DNA of 64,000 bases from Caenimonas soli (lineage in GTDB: Bacteria > Pseudomonadota > Gammaproteobacteria > Burkholderiales > Burkholderiaceae_C), in contig NZ_JABJVV010000019.1 of assembly GCF_013155545.1 (NCBI RefSeq), forward strand, positions 1 through 64,000. The letters run 5' to 3'. The notes under the pieces were generated by a model that had not been told where the DNA came from, ran no database searches, and saw nothing but the letters and a program-made list of their open reading frames with translations. Below, one piece after another: positions 1 to 8,258 of the stretch (positions are counted from its first letter, which is position 1; each line of letters starts with the position of its first letter). The position numbers and the translations under genes were made by a program.

Positions 1-147
1 ATTGCCGAGCCACCCAACGGCTGGATCAAAAGCGTCTTGGGGTTCAGGCAGTTCAGCCTCAGGGGACTACACCGCGTGCAAGCCGAGTGGAAACTCGTTT
101 GCATGGCGTTGAATCTGCGAAGGATGCGCAGCTTGCAACTGCCTTGA
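1..147 (+). CDS. Transposase C-terminal fragment (IS1182-like), cut by window edge
   Basis: An open frame enters from the left edge and ends at a TGA at 145-147, giving 48 residues. It contains the stretch WIKSVLGFRQFSLRGLHRVQ followed by AEWKLVCMALNLRRM. This matches the conserved end of DDE transposases of the IS1182/IS5-like group, which carry a GFRxFxLRGLxKVxxEWxLVCxxxNLxR pattern. The catalytic DDE residues lie outside the window, so whether the element is intact cannot be judged. The rest of the element should lie to the left, with its right end somewhere in 148-300. Confidence in the transposase assignment is good; the family name is less certain. Confidence 0.72.
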   Translation: MAEPPNGWIKSVLGFRQFSLRGLHRVQAEWKLVCMALNLRRMRSLQLP

Positions 148-316
148 GGGGCCAGAACACCCGGCATCGTGCATTGCCGTTCGTCTGAGCGCGGGATGGC
201 GGCTCTAATACCCCACAAAACAGCAAACTTGCTTGCCAGCGTGGATGCCGGGTCAACCCCGGGCATGACAACTACGCTCTGCCGCGCAGACTCCTAGCCG
301 CCCGCCATTCGCTGCC
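148..316. other. Intergenic stretch after the transposase
   Basis: No gene is supported here; a 70-codon frame at 59-271 looks like noise. An imperfect palindrome lies at 245-266 (ATGCCGGG...CCCGGGCAT with one bulged base). Short hairpins of this kind recur between genes in proteobacteria. It could act as a transcription end for the transposase or for phhA, which converges on it. I could not identify a terminal inverted repeat of the insertion sequence. Confidence 0.4.
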
Positions 317-1144
317 TCAGGCCGTCGCGTCCGCTTCCAGTTCCGCCATTCCCTTCACCTTGGCATAGATCGGGGTGAAGTCCGGCGCTGTCTTGTCGAA
401 AAGCTCCTGGAAGCTCTCGATCACGAAGTAGGTCTGCTGGTAGCTGTCGATCTTGTAGCGGGTGCGCATCACGCGCTCGATGTCCAGCGGCAGGCGCTGC
501 GGCTCGGGGCTGTCCACCGCATGCTGCAGCTCGCCGGGCGAGCTCAGGATGCCGGCGCCATAAGCGCGCAGGCCGTCCTTCTGGCGGATCAGGCCAAACT
601 CGATCGTGTACCAGTACAGCCGGCTGAGGAGTTCGCACGATTCGAGGCGGTGCGCCTTCAGGCCGCCCTTGCCGTACTCCTGCATGTGGTCGGCGAAGAT
701 CGGATTGAACAGCAGCGGCACGTGGCCGAACAGGTCGTGGAAGACGTCGGGCTCGACGATGTAGTCGAATTCCTCGGGCGTGCGGATCCAGTCGGTGACC
801 GGGAACTTGCGGTTGGCCAGCAGCGTGAAGAACGGCACCTCCGGTATCAGCCCGGGCACCGCCACGATCTCCCAGCGTGTGGCCTTGTACAGGCGGTCGT
901 TGATTTCGTCGAAATGCGGGATCCTGTCCTTCACGCCCAGCGTGGGCAGGGCCGTGAGGAACTCGTCGCAGGCCCGGCCCGGAACCAACGCCACCTGGCG
1001 CTCGTAGAGGCGGCGGTAGGTGTCGTGGTCGGCCTGCGTGTAGCCCGCGTAGTTCTGCGGGCAGGTGTAGTCGGCGCCTGCGCGGGAGTAATCTCCGCGC
1101 GGCGGCCGTTCGCTCGCTCCATATACAACCGGTTCAACTGCCAT
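317..1144 (-). CDS. phhA: Phenylalanine 4-monooxygenase
   Basis: The 275-residue protein hydroxylates phenylalanine to tyrosine using a non-haem iron and a pterin cofactor in the cytoplasm. The iron site is visible as His136 and His141 in PDVFHDLFGHVP and Glu182 in YTIEFGL, the usual two-His-one-Glu triad. The length fits the short bacterial enzymes that lack the animal regulatory domain. The ATG at 1144 has an AAGGAG ribosome site and lies 11 bases after the stop of hpd, so the two are probably one transcript running hpd-phhA. The partner pterin dehydratase PhhB is not in the window. Confidence 0.97.
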   Translation of the reverse strand: MAVEPVVYGASERPPRGDYSRAGADYTCPQNYAGYTQADHDTYRRLYERQVALVPGRACDEFLTALPTLGVKDRIPHFDEINDRLYKATRWEIVAVPGLIPEVPFFTLLANRKFPVTDWIRTPEEFDYIVEPDVFHDLFGHVPLLFNPIFADHMQEYGKGGLKAHRLESCELLSRLYWYTIEFGLIRQKDGLRAYGAGILSSPGELQHAVDSPEPQRLPLDIERVMRTRYKIDSYQQTYFVIESFQELFDKTAPDFTPIYAKVKGMAELEADATA

Positions 1145-1155
1145 CGTCAGCTCCT

Positions 1156-2274
1156 TCAGGCCTTGTTCGTTTCGAGCACGCCGCGGCGCATCTGGTCCAG
1201 CTCCATGGTCTCGAAGAGGGCCTTGAAGTTGCCCTCGCCGAACCCGCTGTTGCCCTTGCGCTGGATGAACTCGAAGAAGATCGGGCCCAGCTGGTTCTCG
1301 CTGAAGATCTGCAACAGCAGTTCACCGGGCTTGCCGTCCACCAGGATGTTGCGCTGCTGCAGCCCCACCAGGTCTTCGCCATGGCCCGGGATGCGCTTTT
1401 CCAGCAGCTCGTAATAGGTTTCGCTGGTCGAGAGCAGCTTCACGCCGCTCATCTGCAACGCATCGACAGTGTCGTACAGATTGGTGGAGCCCATCGCGAT
1501 GTGCTGGATGCCCTCGCCATGGTAGCGGTCCAGGTATTCCTGGATCTGGCCCGGCTTCTCGTTGCCTTCTTCGTTGATCGGGATGCGGATCTTGCCGCAG
1601 GGGCTGGTCATGGCTTTGCTCTTCACGCCGGTGGACTGGCCTTCGATGTCGAAGTAGCGCACCTCGCGGAAATTGAACAGGCGCTCATAGAAGTCGGCCC
1701 ACTCGTTCATGCGGCCGCGATGCACGTTGTGCGTCAGGTGGTCGATGTAGGTCAGGCCATGGCCGGCAGGGTGCAGTTCGGCGCCGGACAGGGGCTCGAA
1801 GTCCACGTCGTAGAAGCCGATGTTGCCGATCTCGCCCTCTTTCGCGCCGTTCTTGCCGCGCCAGCGGTCGATGAAATAGATGATGGAGTCGCCGATGCCC
1901 TTGATCGCGGGAATGTTCAACTCGCCCGGGCCCGCAACGCCCGCGTAGCCCCAGGCGCCCAGCGAGATGGCGCGTTCATAGGCGGCCTTGGCATCGCGCA
2001 CCCGGAAGGCGATGGCGCAGACACTCGGGCCGTGCAGGCGCGCGAACCGCTGCGCGAAGGAATCGGGCTCGGCGTTGATGATGAAGTTGATCTCGCCCTG
2101 GCGATACAGCAGCACGTTCTTGTGGCGGTGCCGGGCGATGGGCTTGAAACCCATGCGCTCGAACAGCTGGCCCATGGCCTTGGGATCGGGCGCGGCGTAT
2201 TCGATGAATTCAAAACCATCCGTGCCCATGGGGTTGTCCCAGGCGGAAGTCGGGGCCGGCAGCGGTGCGGTCAT
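1156..2274 (-). CDS. hpd: 4-hydroxyphenylpyruvate dioxygenase
   Basis: This iron enzyme converts 4-hydroxyphenylpyruvate to homogentisate in tyrosine breakdown. Two vicinal-oxygen-chelate halves are present. The expected ligands are His179 (TYIDHLTHNV), His258 (GEGIQHIAMG) and Glu335 (PIFFEFIQRKGN), counted from the chosen start. I prefer the ATG at 2274, which follows a GGAG ribosome site at good spacing, over the ATG at 2304, which has none. The resulting 372 residues match the family. It is first in a unit with phhA, so the pair carries phenylalanine through tyrosine toward homogentisate; the intervening aminotransferase and homogentisate dioxygenase are elsewhere. Confidence 0.96.
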   Translation of the reverse strand: MTAPLPAPTSAWDNPMGTDGFEFIEYAAPDPKAMGQLFERMGFKPIARHRHKNVLLYRQGEINFIINAEPDSFAQRFARLHGPSVCAIAFRVRDAKAAYERAISLGAWGYAGVAGPGELNIPAIKGIGDSIIYFIDRWRGKNGAKEGEIGNIGFYDVDFEPLSGAELHPAGHGLTYIDHLTHNVHRGRMNEWADFYERLFNFREVRYFDIEGQSTGVKSKAMTSPCGKIRIPINEEGNEKPGQIQEYLDRYHGEGIQHIAMGSTNLYDTVDALQMSGVKLLSTSETYYELLEKRIPGHGEDLVGLQQRNILVDGKPGELLLQIFSENQLGPIFFEFIQRKGNSGFGEGNFKALFETMELDQMRRGVLETNKA

Positions 2275-2407
2275 GGTGTCTCCAGTTTGAGCATGCGTTG
2301 CCATGCACTGTAGAACCAGGATCGATCAGTTTTCCGCCGAAGTCGGGCAGAGCCAGCCGGAGCTGCGCAGGAAAGCTGCGTTTTCCGAAGGGCAGGCGCC
2401 GTCGAGC

Positions 2408-3376
2408 TTAGGGCCGCGTGGGAGTGGCTCGGGCTTGCCGGCGCAGGGCCAGCGCTGCCTCTACGCGCAGCTGCTCCTCTGTCGAGAACAGCTGCTGGCG
2501 CATGCGGTTGAGTTGCGCTGGAGGCTCGTTGCGCGCCTTGCCGGCCGAGTATTCGTCCAGGCGAGCCTGCCAGTCGCGCTCTTCCCGATCCAGCTGGGCC
2601 AGCTGCTGTGCGGCGGTATCGCCGTATTGGGCGCGCCGCTGGGCGTAGCGCTCCTGTTCGCTCGCGCCGGTGGCCTCGAACGCCGCGCTTTGCGATGCAA
2701 CGGCGAGATGCGCCACGGCGTCGGCGCGGGTCGCGCGCTGGCTCTCGCTCAAATCGCGTTCGGCATCGCGCACGGCCGCGGCCTTTTGCTCGGCAGACAG
2801 ATCCGGATTGCGCTCGATTTCGAGGCGAGCGACGGTGAAGCGATCCAGCTCCTCCTCCTGCGCGAACAGGGCCGCGCACTCATCCGCACGGAAATGCTTC
2901 TCGCGGACGAGCCGCCGGGCGTCCAGTACGCCACGCAATGCGGCGGGGTCGCCAGGATCGGACGGCGGCTTGATCGCGCCCACCGCCACGCGGTAGTCCA
3001 CATAGCGGTCCAGCAGTTCCATGGCCTGCGAAAGCTCCGCCTCGGAAAAGTATTTGGGGGCCAGCGCCGCGAGCTGCTGCTTGAGGATGGCCGGGGTGGA
3101 CGCTTCCCCGGCCTCCAGCACCAGATCCTCGAGCTTGAAACGCAAGCCGCTGGCCAGGAACGCGTTGCGCGCTTCTGCGGAGGGCTGGTTCAGCGCGCCA
3201 CCGGTCGCAGCGATGAGCTGATCCGCTGTAGCCGATCCGGCAGGGCGCGCATTCTCGCCAGTGCGGTGCGCGCCTTGCGGCGCGACTCCGGCTTCCGGTT
3301 GGATGAACAGGGCCAGTCCCAACACCGCAAGCCCGGCGCAGGCTGCCAGCAGGGCAAGCGGCCCGCGACTGCTCAT
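2408..3376 (-). CDS. lifO: Lipase chaperone (foldase), LifO family, divergent
   Basis: The 322-residue protein has an N-terminal membrane anchor at about residues 9-26, an Ala/Pro-rich linker and a long, charged helical region. That is the layout of steric lipase foldases, which hold the partner lipase while it folds in the periplasm. Its ATG overlaps the lipase stop codon (ATGA at 3373-3376), the classical lip-lif arrangement. The family signature RxxFDY(F/C)L(S/T)A is present only in degenerate form, as RFKLEDLVLEA at residues 79-89. The identity rests on partner gene, layout and overall composition. Confidence is high for the family and moderate for full function. Confidence 0.85.
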   Translation of the reverse strand: MSSRGPLALLAACAGLAVLGLALFIQPEAGVAPQGAHRTGENARPAGSATADQLIAATGGALNQPSAEARNAFLASGLRFKLEDLVLEAGEASTPAILKQQLAALAPKYFSEAELSQAMELLDRYVDYRVAVGAIKPPSDPGDPAALRGVLDARRLVREKHFRADECAALFAQEEELDRFTVARLEIERNPDLSAEQKAAAVRDAERDLSESQRATRADAVAHLAVASQSAAFEATGASEQERYAQRRAQYGDTAAQQLAQLDREERDWQARLDEYSAGKARNEPPAQLNRMRQQLFSTEEQLRVEAALALRRQARATPTRP

Positions 3377-4308
3377 AGGCCGTATTGCTTCAGGCGGTTG
3401 GCGTGCTGGCGGTAAAGCGTCACCGGGTCCACCGAGAACCAGTCGCGCAGGCCGACGATCTGGTTGACTTCGTCCAGGTGGTTCTGGCGGTAGTCACCCA
3501 GATGCCTGCCCAGCCGCGATGAGCAGGCCGACACCAGGCCATCGTTGGCCTCGCCGAACACCAGGCTCAGGATGCCCAGCGGTCCGTCGCTCGCATCCAG
3601 GATGTTGGTGACCGGCTGGATGCCTGCCCACGAGTAGTAGCGCACACCATTGACCAGTTCGGCGCCGCTGCCGCAGCCGGCGGGCAATGCCTGCGGAAAG
3701 CGGTTGTTGAAGGCCTGCGACCCTGCCGTCGTGAGCGAGTCGAGTGCGGCCGTGGGCATTTGCGGATTGCCGGTTCCGCCGGAACCCAGATTGATCAGCG
3801 CCACGAATGCGGTGGCGGCGCCGTTCACGATGCTCTCGGACAAGGTGCCCGGCGGCAACGTGCCGCGCACGATGTCCGCGACCCGCGAGCCGCGGTTCAC
3901 GCCACCTATGGACGTGACTGACGCTACCAGCTGCGGTGCGACGCCGGCCACGTAGCGGATGGTCGGTCCGCCCTGGGAATGGCCGATCAGGTTCACCTTG
4001 CTTGCGCCGGTGATCGCCATGATGTTCTTCACCTGGGTCAGCAACTGCTCGCCGCGCACTTCGTGGCTGTTGGCCGCGGAAACCTGCGCGACGAATACGC
4101 GCGCGCCGTCCTGGCGCAATGCCGACGGAATCCCGTAGAAGTAGTCCAGACCCAGGAAGGAGTCGAATCCGAATATGCCGTGCACCAGCACGATGGGATA
4201 GCGCGTCTGCGCATAGGTCTGCGCATGAGCCGTGGCCCCGAACAGCAAGAGGGAGGCGGCCAACAACAAGCTCAATCGGCGCAGCAGGTGCGCGAGGAAT
4301 CGGGACAT
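3373..4308 (-). CDS. lip: Secreted triacylglycerol lipase
   Basis: The 311-residue lipase has a signal peptide ending near AHAQ (residue 30). It carries the oxyanion motif LVHGIFGFD, the nucleophile Ser111 in GHSQG, and probable Asp256 (EANDGLVS) and His277 (QNHLDEVN). Cys212 and Cys262 fit the disulfide of foldase-dependent family I lipases such as those of Burkholderia and Pseudomonas. The start at 4308 is chosen because an AGGAGA site precedes it and it begins the signal peptide; an upstream in-frame start at 4368 would add 20 residues in front of the signal peptide. The stop overlaps the foldase gene by four bases. Export is probably by Sec, then type II secretion. Confidence 0.93.
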   Translation of the reverse strand: MSRFLAHLLRRLSLLLAASLLLFGATAHAQTYAQTRYPIVLVHGIFGFDSFLGLDYFYGIPSALRQDGARVFVAQVSAANSHEVRGEQLLTQVKNIMAITGASKVNLIGHSQGGPTIRYVAGVAPQLVASVTSIGGVNRGSRVADIVRGTLPPGTLSESIVNGAATAFVALINLGSGGTGNPQMPTAALDSLTTAGSQAFNNRFPQALPAGCGSGAELVNGVRYYSWAGIQPVTNILDASDGPLGILSLVFGEANDGLVSACSSRLGRHLGDYRQNHLDEVNQIVGLRDWFSVDPVTLYRQHANRLKQYGL

Positions 4309-4435
4309 GGTTTCTCCTGAGGTTGAAAAAAGAACGAGCGTGCTTTTCTTCAAGGAGAATTCTTTCAATTAGCTGACATGTCGCCATCGGGACAAGCCCG
4401 GTACTGATGGGTACCAGCAGTAAAATTGCGAAATT

Positions 4436-4915
4436 ATGGAGATCAACGCACTCGACAAGCTCGACAAGGCCATCTTGCGCCGCCTGCAACAGAACGGCCG
4501 GGAGACCTACGACGTGATCGGCGAGCAGGTGGGCCTGTCGTCGAGCGCCGTGCTGCGCCGCGTCAAACGACTGGAAGAGGCCGGGGTGATCGACCGTTAC
4601 GTCGCCCTGGTCAACCCGGAAGCCGTTGGGCTGGGGCTCACGGCTTATCTCAACGTACGCCTCGAGAAACACACGGAAAGCCATAAGCGCAATCCGATGG
4701 ACCTGTTTCGCGCCAGTGTGCAGACCTGGCCGGAGGTAGTGGAATGCGCGGCCTTGACCGGCGAAATGGACTATTTGCTGCGCGTCGTCGTGCAGGACAT
4801 GGCCCACTACAGCCGATTCATCATGGACACGCTGCTCAAGCATCCGTCGGTGGAAGACTGCAAAACCAGCTTCGTGCTCGACCGCGTGAAGGCGACCACG
4901 GCAATTCCGGTGTAG
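4436..4915 (+). CDS. Lrp/AsnC family transcriptional regulator
   Basis: The 159-residue protein has an N-terminal helix-turn-helix (LDKAILRRLQQNGRETY, then SSSAVLRRVKRLEEAGVI). It is followed by a RAM ligand-binding domain (ALTGEMDYLLRVVVQDM). It is transcribed away from the lipase gene across 127 bases. A TAAAAT hexamer at 4421-4426 lies only nine bases before the ATG and could be a -10 element giving a very short leader. In related bacteria such regulators sit beside hpd/phhA, so it may control aromatic amino acid breakdown. Here the lipase pair separates them, and the target is inferred. Confidence 0.93.
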   Translation: MEINALDKLDKAILRRLQQNGRETYDVIGEQVGLSSSAVLRRVKRLEEAGVIDRYVALVNPEAVGLGLTAYLNVRLEKHTESHKRNPMDLFRASVQTWPEVVECAALTGEMDYLLRVVVQDMAHYSRFIMDTLLKHPSVEDCKTSFVLDRVKATTAIPV

Positions 4916-5070
4916 CCCGAATGCCTTAGCTTGCTACGGATAAGGTAGCGAGTTATCCATCCTGGCCAAGGGAGAGATGGTTATTTGGAAAATTAGGTAG
5001 AACTACCTGCAATGTGGCTTTCCAGCCCCTCTTGGGTTGTCTCCCTAGTGAAAACCCTTAAATTGAACGC

Positions 5071-5730
5071 ATGACTGAAACCTCCCAAGCCAGCAAGTCG
5101 GCACCAGTGGTGGTTCCCATCCGTTCACTGGGCCCCAGCCACCGCGAACGCATCGCCACGCACCTGATGGCGCTGGACGAACACGACCGCTATCTTCGCT
5201 TCGGCTATGCAGCCAATGACGAGCAGATCCGGCGCTATGTCGAAAGCCTGGACTTCGACCGCGACGAAATCTTCGGTGTCTATAACCGCCGCCTGGAGCT
5301 CATAGCCGTGGCGCACCTGGCCTTCTCCCAAAATCCGGCGCTGCCGTCGTGCGCAGAGTTCGGCGTCTCCGTGCTGACGAAGGCCCGGGGTCGCGGCTAT
5401 GGCGCGCGCCTGTTCGAGCGAGCCGTGATGCACGCGCGCAATGAAGGCGTGGAGATGCTGTTCATTCACGCCTTGAGCGAGAACACCGCCATGATCAAGA
5501 TCGCCCGTAACGCGGGCGCCACGCTCGAGCGCGCCGGATCGGAAACCGATGCCTACCTGCGCCTGCCGCCCGCCACGCTCGACAGCAGAATGAGCGAACT
5601 GGTGGAAGAGCAGCTGGCGTTGACCGACTACCGCCTGAAGGTCCAGGCCAAGAACTTCTGGGACTTCCTGGCCGGTGTGCAGGAGGTGCGCCAGGGCGTG
5701 CGCGACGCGCGCCACAAGTCCGGCGGTTGA
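5071..5730 (+). CDS. GNAT family N-acetyltransferase
   Basis: The 219-residue protein contains an acetyl-CoA-binding GNAT core. The key part is SVLTKARGRGYGARLFERAV at about residues 107-126, with the RGxGxG/A pyrophosphate loop, followed by NEGVEMLFIHALSENTAMIK. The C-terminal 50 residues (helical, TLDSRMSELVEEQLALTDYR) are additional to the fold. The acceptor substrate cannot be read from the sequence. It stands alone: 155 bases follow lrp, and the next gene starts 85 bases downstream on the same strand. Confidence 0.88.
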   Translation: MTETSQASKSAPVVVPIRSLGPSHRERIATHLMALDEHDRYLRFGYAANDEQIRRYVESLDFDRDEIFGVYNRRLELIAVAHLAFSQNPALPSCAEFGVSVLTKARGRGYGARLFERAVMHARNEGVEMLFIHALSENTAMIKIARNAGATLERAGSETDAYLRLPPATLDSRMSELVEEQLALTDYRLKVQAKNFWDFLAGVQEVRQGVRDARHKSGG

Positions 5731-5815
5731 GCCTGCGGGAGGCGGGCGCGGGCTGACACCCATTTCCGCTATCCTATTGGTCCCTCCACTACCGCACGTC
5801 CTGCACCCCAAGGCT

Positions 5816-6694
5816 GTGTCCGACCCGCACCCAGCGCGAGCTTCCCTCGAAAAGGAAGACAAGCGCACTTTCCTGCAGAAGATCGCCGAGTTCATCCACC
5901 CCGGACCGGACTCCAAGGCAGAGCTGATAGAGACACTGGCCGATGCCGAAGACAACGACATCATCGGCCCCGAATCACGGGTGATGCTCGAAGGGGTGAT
6001 CCGCATGGCCGAATTGACCGCCGGCGACGTGATGGTGGCCGCGCCGCGGATGGACCTGCTCAATATCGACTCGCCGCATGACGACATCCTGGGCGTCGTC
6101 ATCGACACCGCGCACTCGCGCTTTCCCGTGTACGAGGGCGACCGCGAGAACATCATCGGCATCCTGTTGGCCAAGGACCTGCTGAAGCTGCAGCGGGCGC
6201 CCGAGCTGAACATCCGCGCCCTGCTGCGCCCGGCGGTGTTCGTTCCGGAGACCAAAGGCCTGAACGACCTGCTGCGCGATTTTCGCGGCAACCGCAATCA
6301 CCTGGCGATCGTCGTCGACGAATTCGGCCGGATCGCGGGCCTCATCACGATCGAGGACGTGCTCGAGCAGATCGTCGGCGAGATCGAGGACGAGTTCGAC
6401 ATCGCCGAGGACGAGGGCGACATCTTCGGCCTGGCCGACCGGACCTATCGCGTCAGCGGCGACACCGCCATCGAGCGCGTCAGCGAGGCGTTCGGCGTGA
6501 AGCTGGCCCCCACCGACGCCGAGCAGGAATTCGACACCATCGGCGGCCTGATCGCCCACGAAATGGGCCATGTGCCCAAGCGCGGCGAGCATCACGTTCT
6601 GGACGGCCTGAACTTCGTCGTGCTGCATACCAAGGGCGGCGCCGTGCGCTGGTTCAAGGTTTCGCCGGTCGCCCACGACGACCGCACGGGTTGA
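5816..6694 (+). CDS. corC: CorC/HlyC family CBS-domain protein
   Basis: The protein has two CBS domains (from about residue 60, including GDVMVAAPRMDLL and FPVYEGDRENIIGILLAKDL) and a C-terminal CorC/HlyC transporter-associated domain (DTIGGLIAHEMGHVPKRGE). E. coli CorC (YbeX) is linked to magnesium/cobalt efflux and to ribosome maturation. The GTG at 5816 gives 292 residues, matching relatives; the frame is open further upstream but that part lacks family resemblance. Four bases separate the stop from the proposed start of lnt, and corC-lnt is a conserved pair across proteobacteria. Confidence 0.92.
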   Translation: MSDPHPARASLEKEDKRTFLQKIAEFIHPGPDSKAELIETLADAEDNDIIGPESRVMLEGVIRMAELTAGDVMVAAPRMDLLNIDSPHDDILGVVIDTAHSRFPVYEGDRENIIGILLAKDLLKLQRAPELNIRALLRPAVFVPETKGLNDLLRDFRGNRNHLAIVVDEFGRIAGLITIEDVLEQIVGEIEDEFDIAEDEGDIFGLADRTYRVSGDTAIERVSEAFGVKLAPTDAEQEFDTIGGLIAHEMGHVPKRGEHHVLDGLNFVVLHTKGGAVRWFKVSPVAHDDRTG

Positions 6695-6698
6695 GGCC

Positions 6699-8258
6699 TT
6701 GAGGAGGCTGGCACCCTTCGCGCTTGCTTTGCTGGCGGGCCTGGCACAGGCCATGTCCATCGCGGCGCCGTGGAACGGCCAGCCGCAATGGTGGCTGCAG
6801 CTGCTCTCGCTCGCGACGCTGGCCGGGCTGGTGCAGCAGGCCGGGGGATTCAGGCGCGCCGCCCTTCTCGGCTGGGCCTTCGCCATCGCCTGGCTCGCGG
6901 GCACCTTCTGGTGGCTGTTCATATCCATGCACGTCTATGGCGGCCTGCCGGCCCCGCTGGCCGTTGTCGCCGTGCTGGCGCTGGCCGCTTTTCTGGGCGG
7001 CTACTACGCCGCGGCCTGTGCAGCTTTCGCCGCGTTGCGCGGCGGGGGCTTCGTTTTTCGGGCGGTGCTTTTCGCATCGCTCTGGCTTTTCGCCGAGCTG
7101 GCGCGCATCACATGGTTCACCGGCTTCCCCTGGGGTGCCGGCGGCTATGCCCATGTGGACGGACCGCTGTCGGCGCTCGCGCCGCAGGTGGGCGTTCACG
7201 GGATAGGTTTCGCGGCAGCGCTGCTGGCCTTCGCACTGTCCCTGGTGGCGCAAAGGGGTATCGCGCGATCCTGGCGCTACTGGGCGGCGCTGGCGGCTGC
7301 CGTGGGGCTGCTGGCTGCCTGCAACATGGCAGCCGTGCCGAAGGAGGCGCCGGCGACGCAGCCGCGCCTGTCGGTGGCGCTGCTCCAGGGCAACATTCCC
7401 CAGGACGAGAAATTCGAGGGCCGCACCGGCGTCCCTGAGGCACTGGACTGGTATGGCCGGCAACTCCAGGCCAGCACGGCCAACGTGGTCGTGGCGCCGG
7501 AGACGGCGCTACCGATGTTGCCCCGGCAATTGCCCGACGGCTATTTCGAGGCCCTGCGCGCGCGCTTCGCCCAGGGGCAGCAGGCGGCGCTGATCGGCAT
7601 CCCCTTGGGCAGCTCCAAGGAGGGCTATACCAACTCGGTGATCGGCCTGAAGCCCGGCGCCGAGATCTACCAGTACCACAAGCACCACCTGGTCCCTTTC
7701 GGCGAATTCGTCCCGCCGCTGTTCAAGTGGTTCACGCAGATGATGAACATCCCGCTGGGCGACTTCAACCGCGGCGCGATCGGCCAGGCCTCATTCGAGT
7801 GGCAAGGACAGCGCCTGGCGCCCAACATTTGCTATGAAGACTTGTTCGGCGAAGAAATCGCGGCGCAGTTCGCCCACCCGGCGACCGCACCTACCATCCT
7901 CGTCAACGTCAGCAACATCGGCTGGTTCGGCAACACGGTCGCGATCGACCAGCACCTGCAGATCAGCCGCATGCGCGCGATCGAATTCGAGCGCCCCATG
8001 CTCCGCGCCACCAACACCGGCGCCACGGTGATCATCGACCATCGCGGCCAGGTGACCCATTCGCTGCCGCGCCACATCCGCGGTGTCCTGGCCGGAGAGG
8101 TGGAGGGGCGAAGCGCAATCACGCCTTACGCCTGGTGGGTGTCCAGGCTGGGGCTGTGGCCGTTCTGGCTATTCGCCATCGCAATCGTCGGCCTCGCCGC
8201 GTTGCGCGGCAGGAATGGCGTCAGGTCCGGAAAGCATTCCGCGCCATCGCCTGACTGA
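6699..8258 (+). CDS. lnt: Apolipoprotein N-acyltransferase
   Basis: This inner-membrane enzyme adds the third acyl chain to the N-terminal cysteine of lipoproteins. Several hydrophobic segments fill residues 5-210, followed by a periplasmic nitrilase-like domain. The catalytic triad is Glu268 (VVAPETALP), Lys328 (YHKHHLVPFGE) and Cys378 (NICYEDLFG), and a last membrane segment ends the 519 residues. The start is a TTG four bases after corC; no ATG fits better, so the exact start is uncertain. Its 3' end overlaps the convergent LysR gene by 38 bases. Confidence 0.95.
   Translation: MRRLAPFALALLAGLAQAMSIAAPWNGQPQWWLQLLSLATLAGLVQQAGGFRRAALLGWAFAIAWLAGTFWWLFISMHVYGGLPAPLAVVAVLALAAFLGGYYAAACAAFAALRGGGFVFRAVLFASLWLFAELARITWFTGFPWGAGGYAHVDGPLSALAPQVGVHGIGFAAALLAFALSLVAQRGIARSWRYWAALAAAVGLLAACNMAAVPKEAPATQPRLSVALLQGNIPQDEKFEGRTGVPEALDWYGRQLQASTANVVVAPETALPMLPRQLPDGYFEALRARFAQGQQAALIGIPLGSSKEGYTNSVIGLKPGAEIYQYHKHHLVPFGEFVPPLFKWFTQMMNIPLGDFNRGAIGQASFEWQGQRLAPNICYEDLFGEEIAAQFAHPATAPTILVNVSNIGWFGNTVAIDQHLQISRMRAIEFERPMLRATNTGATVIIDHRGQVTHSLPRHIRGVLAGEVEGRSAITPYAWWVSRLGLWPFWLFAIAIVGLAALRGRNGVRSGKHSAPSPD

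Noticed and set aside
59..271. Possible 70-residue gene after the transposase
   Set aside because: It overlaps the transposase end on the other strand, has no ribosome site and no recognisable sequence.
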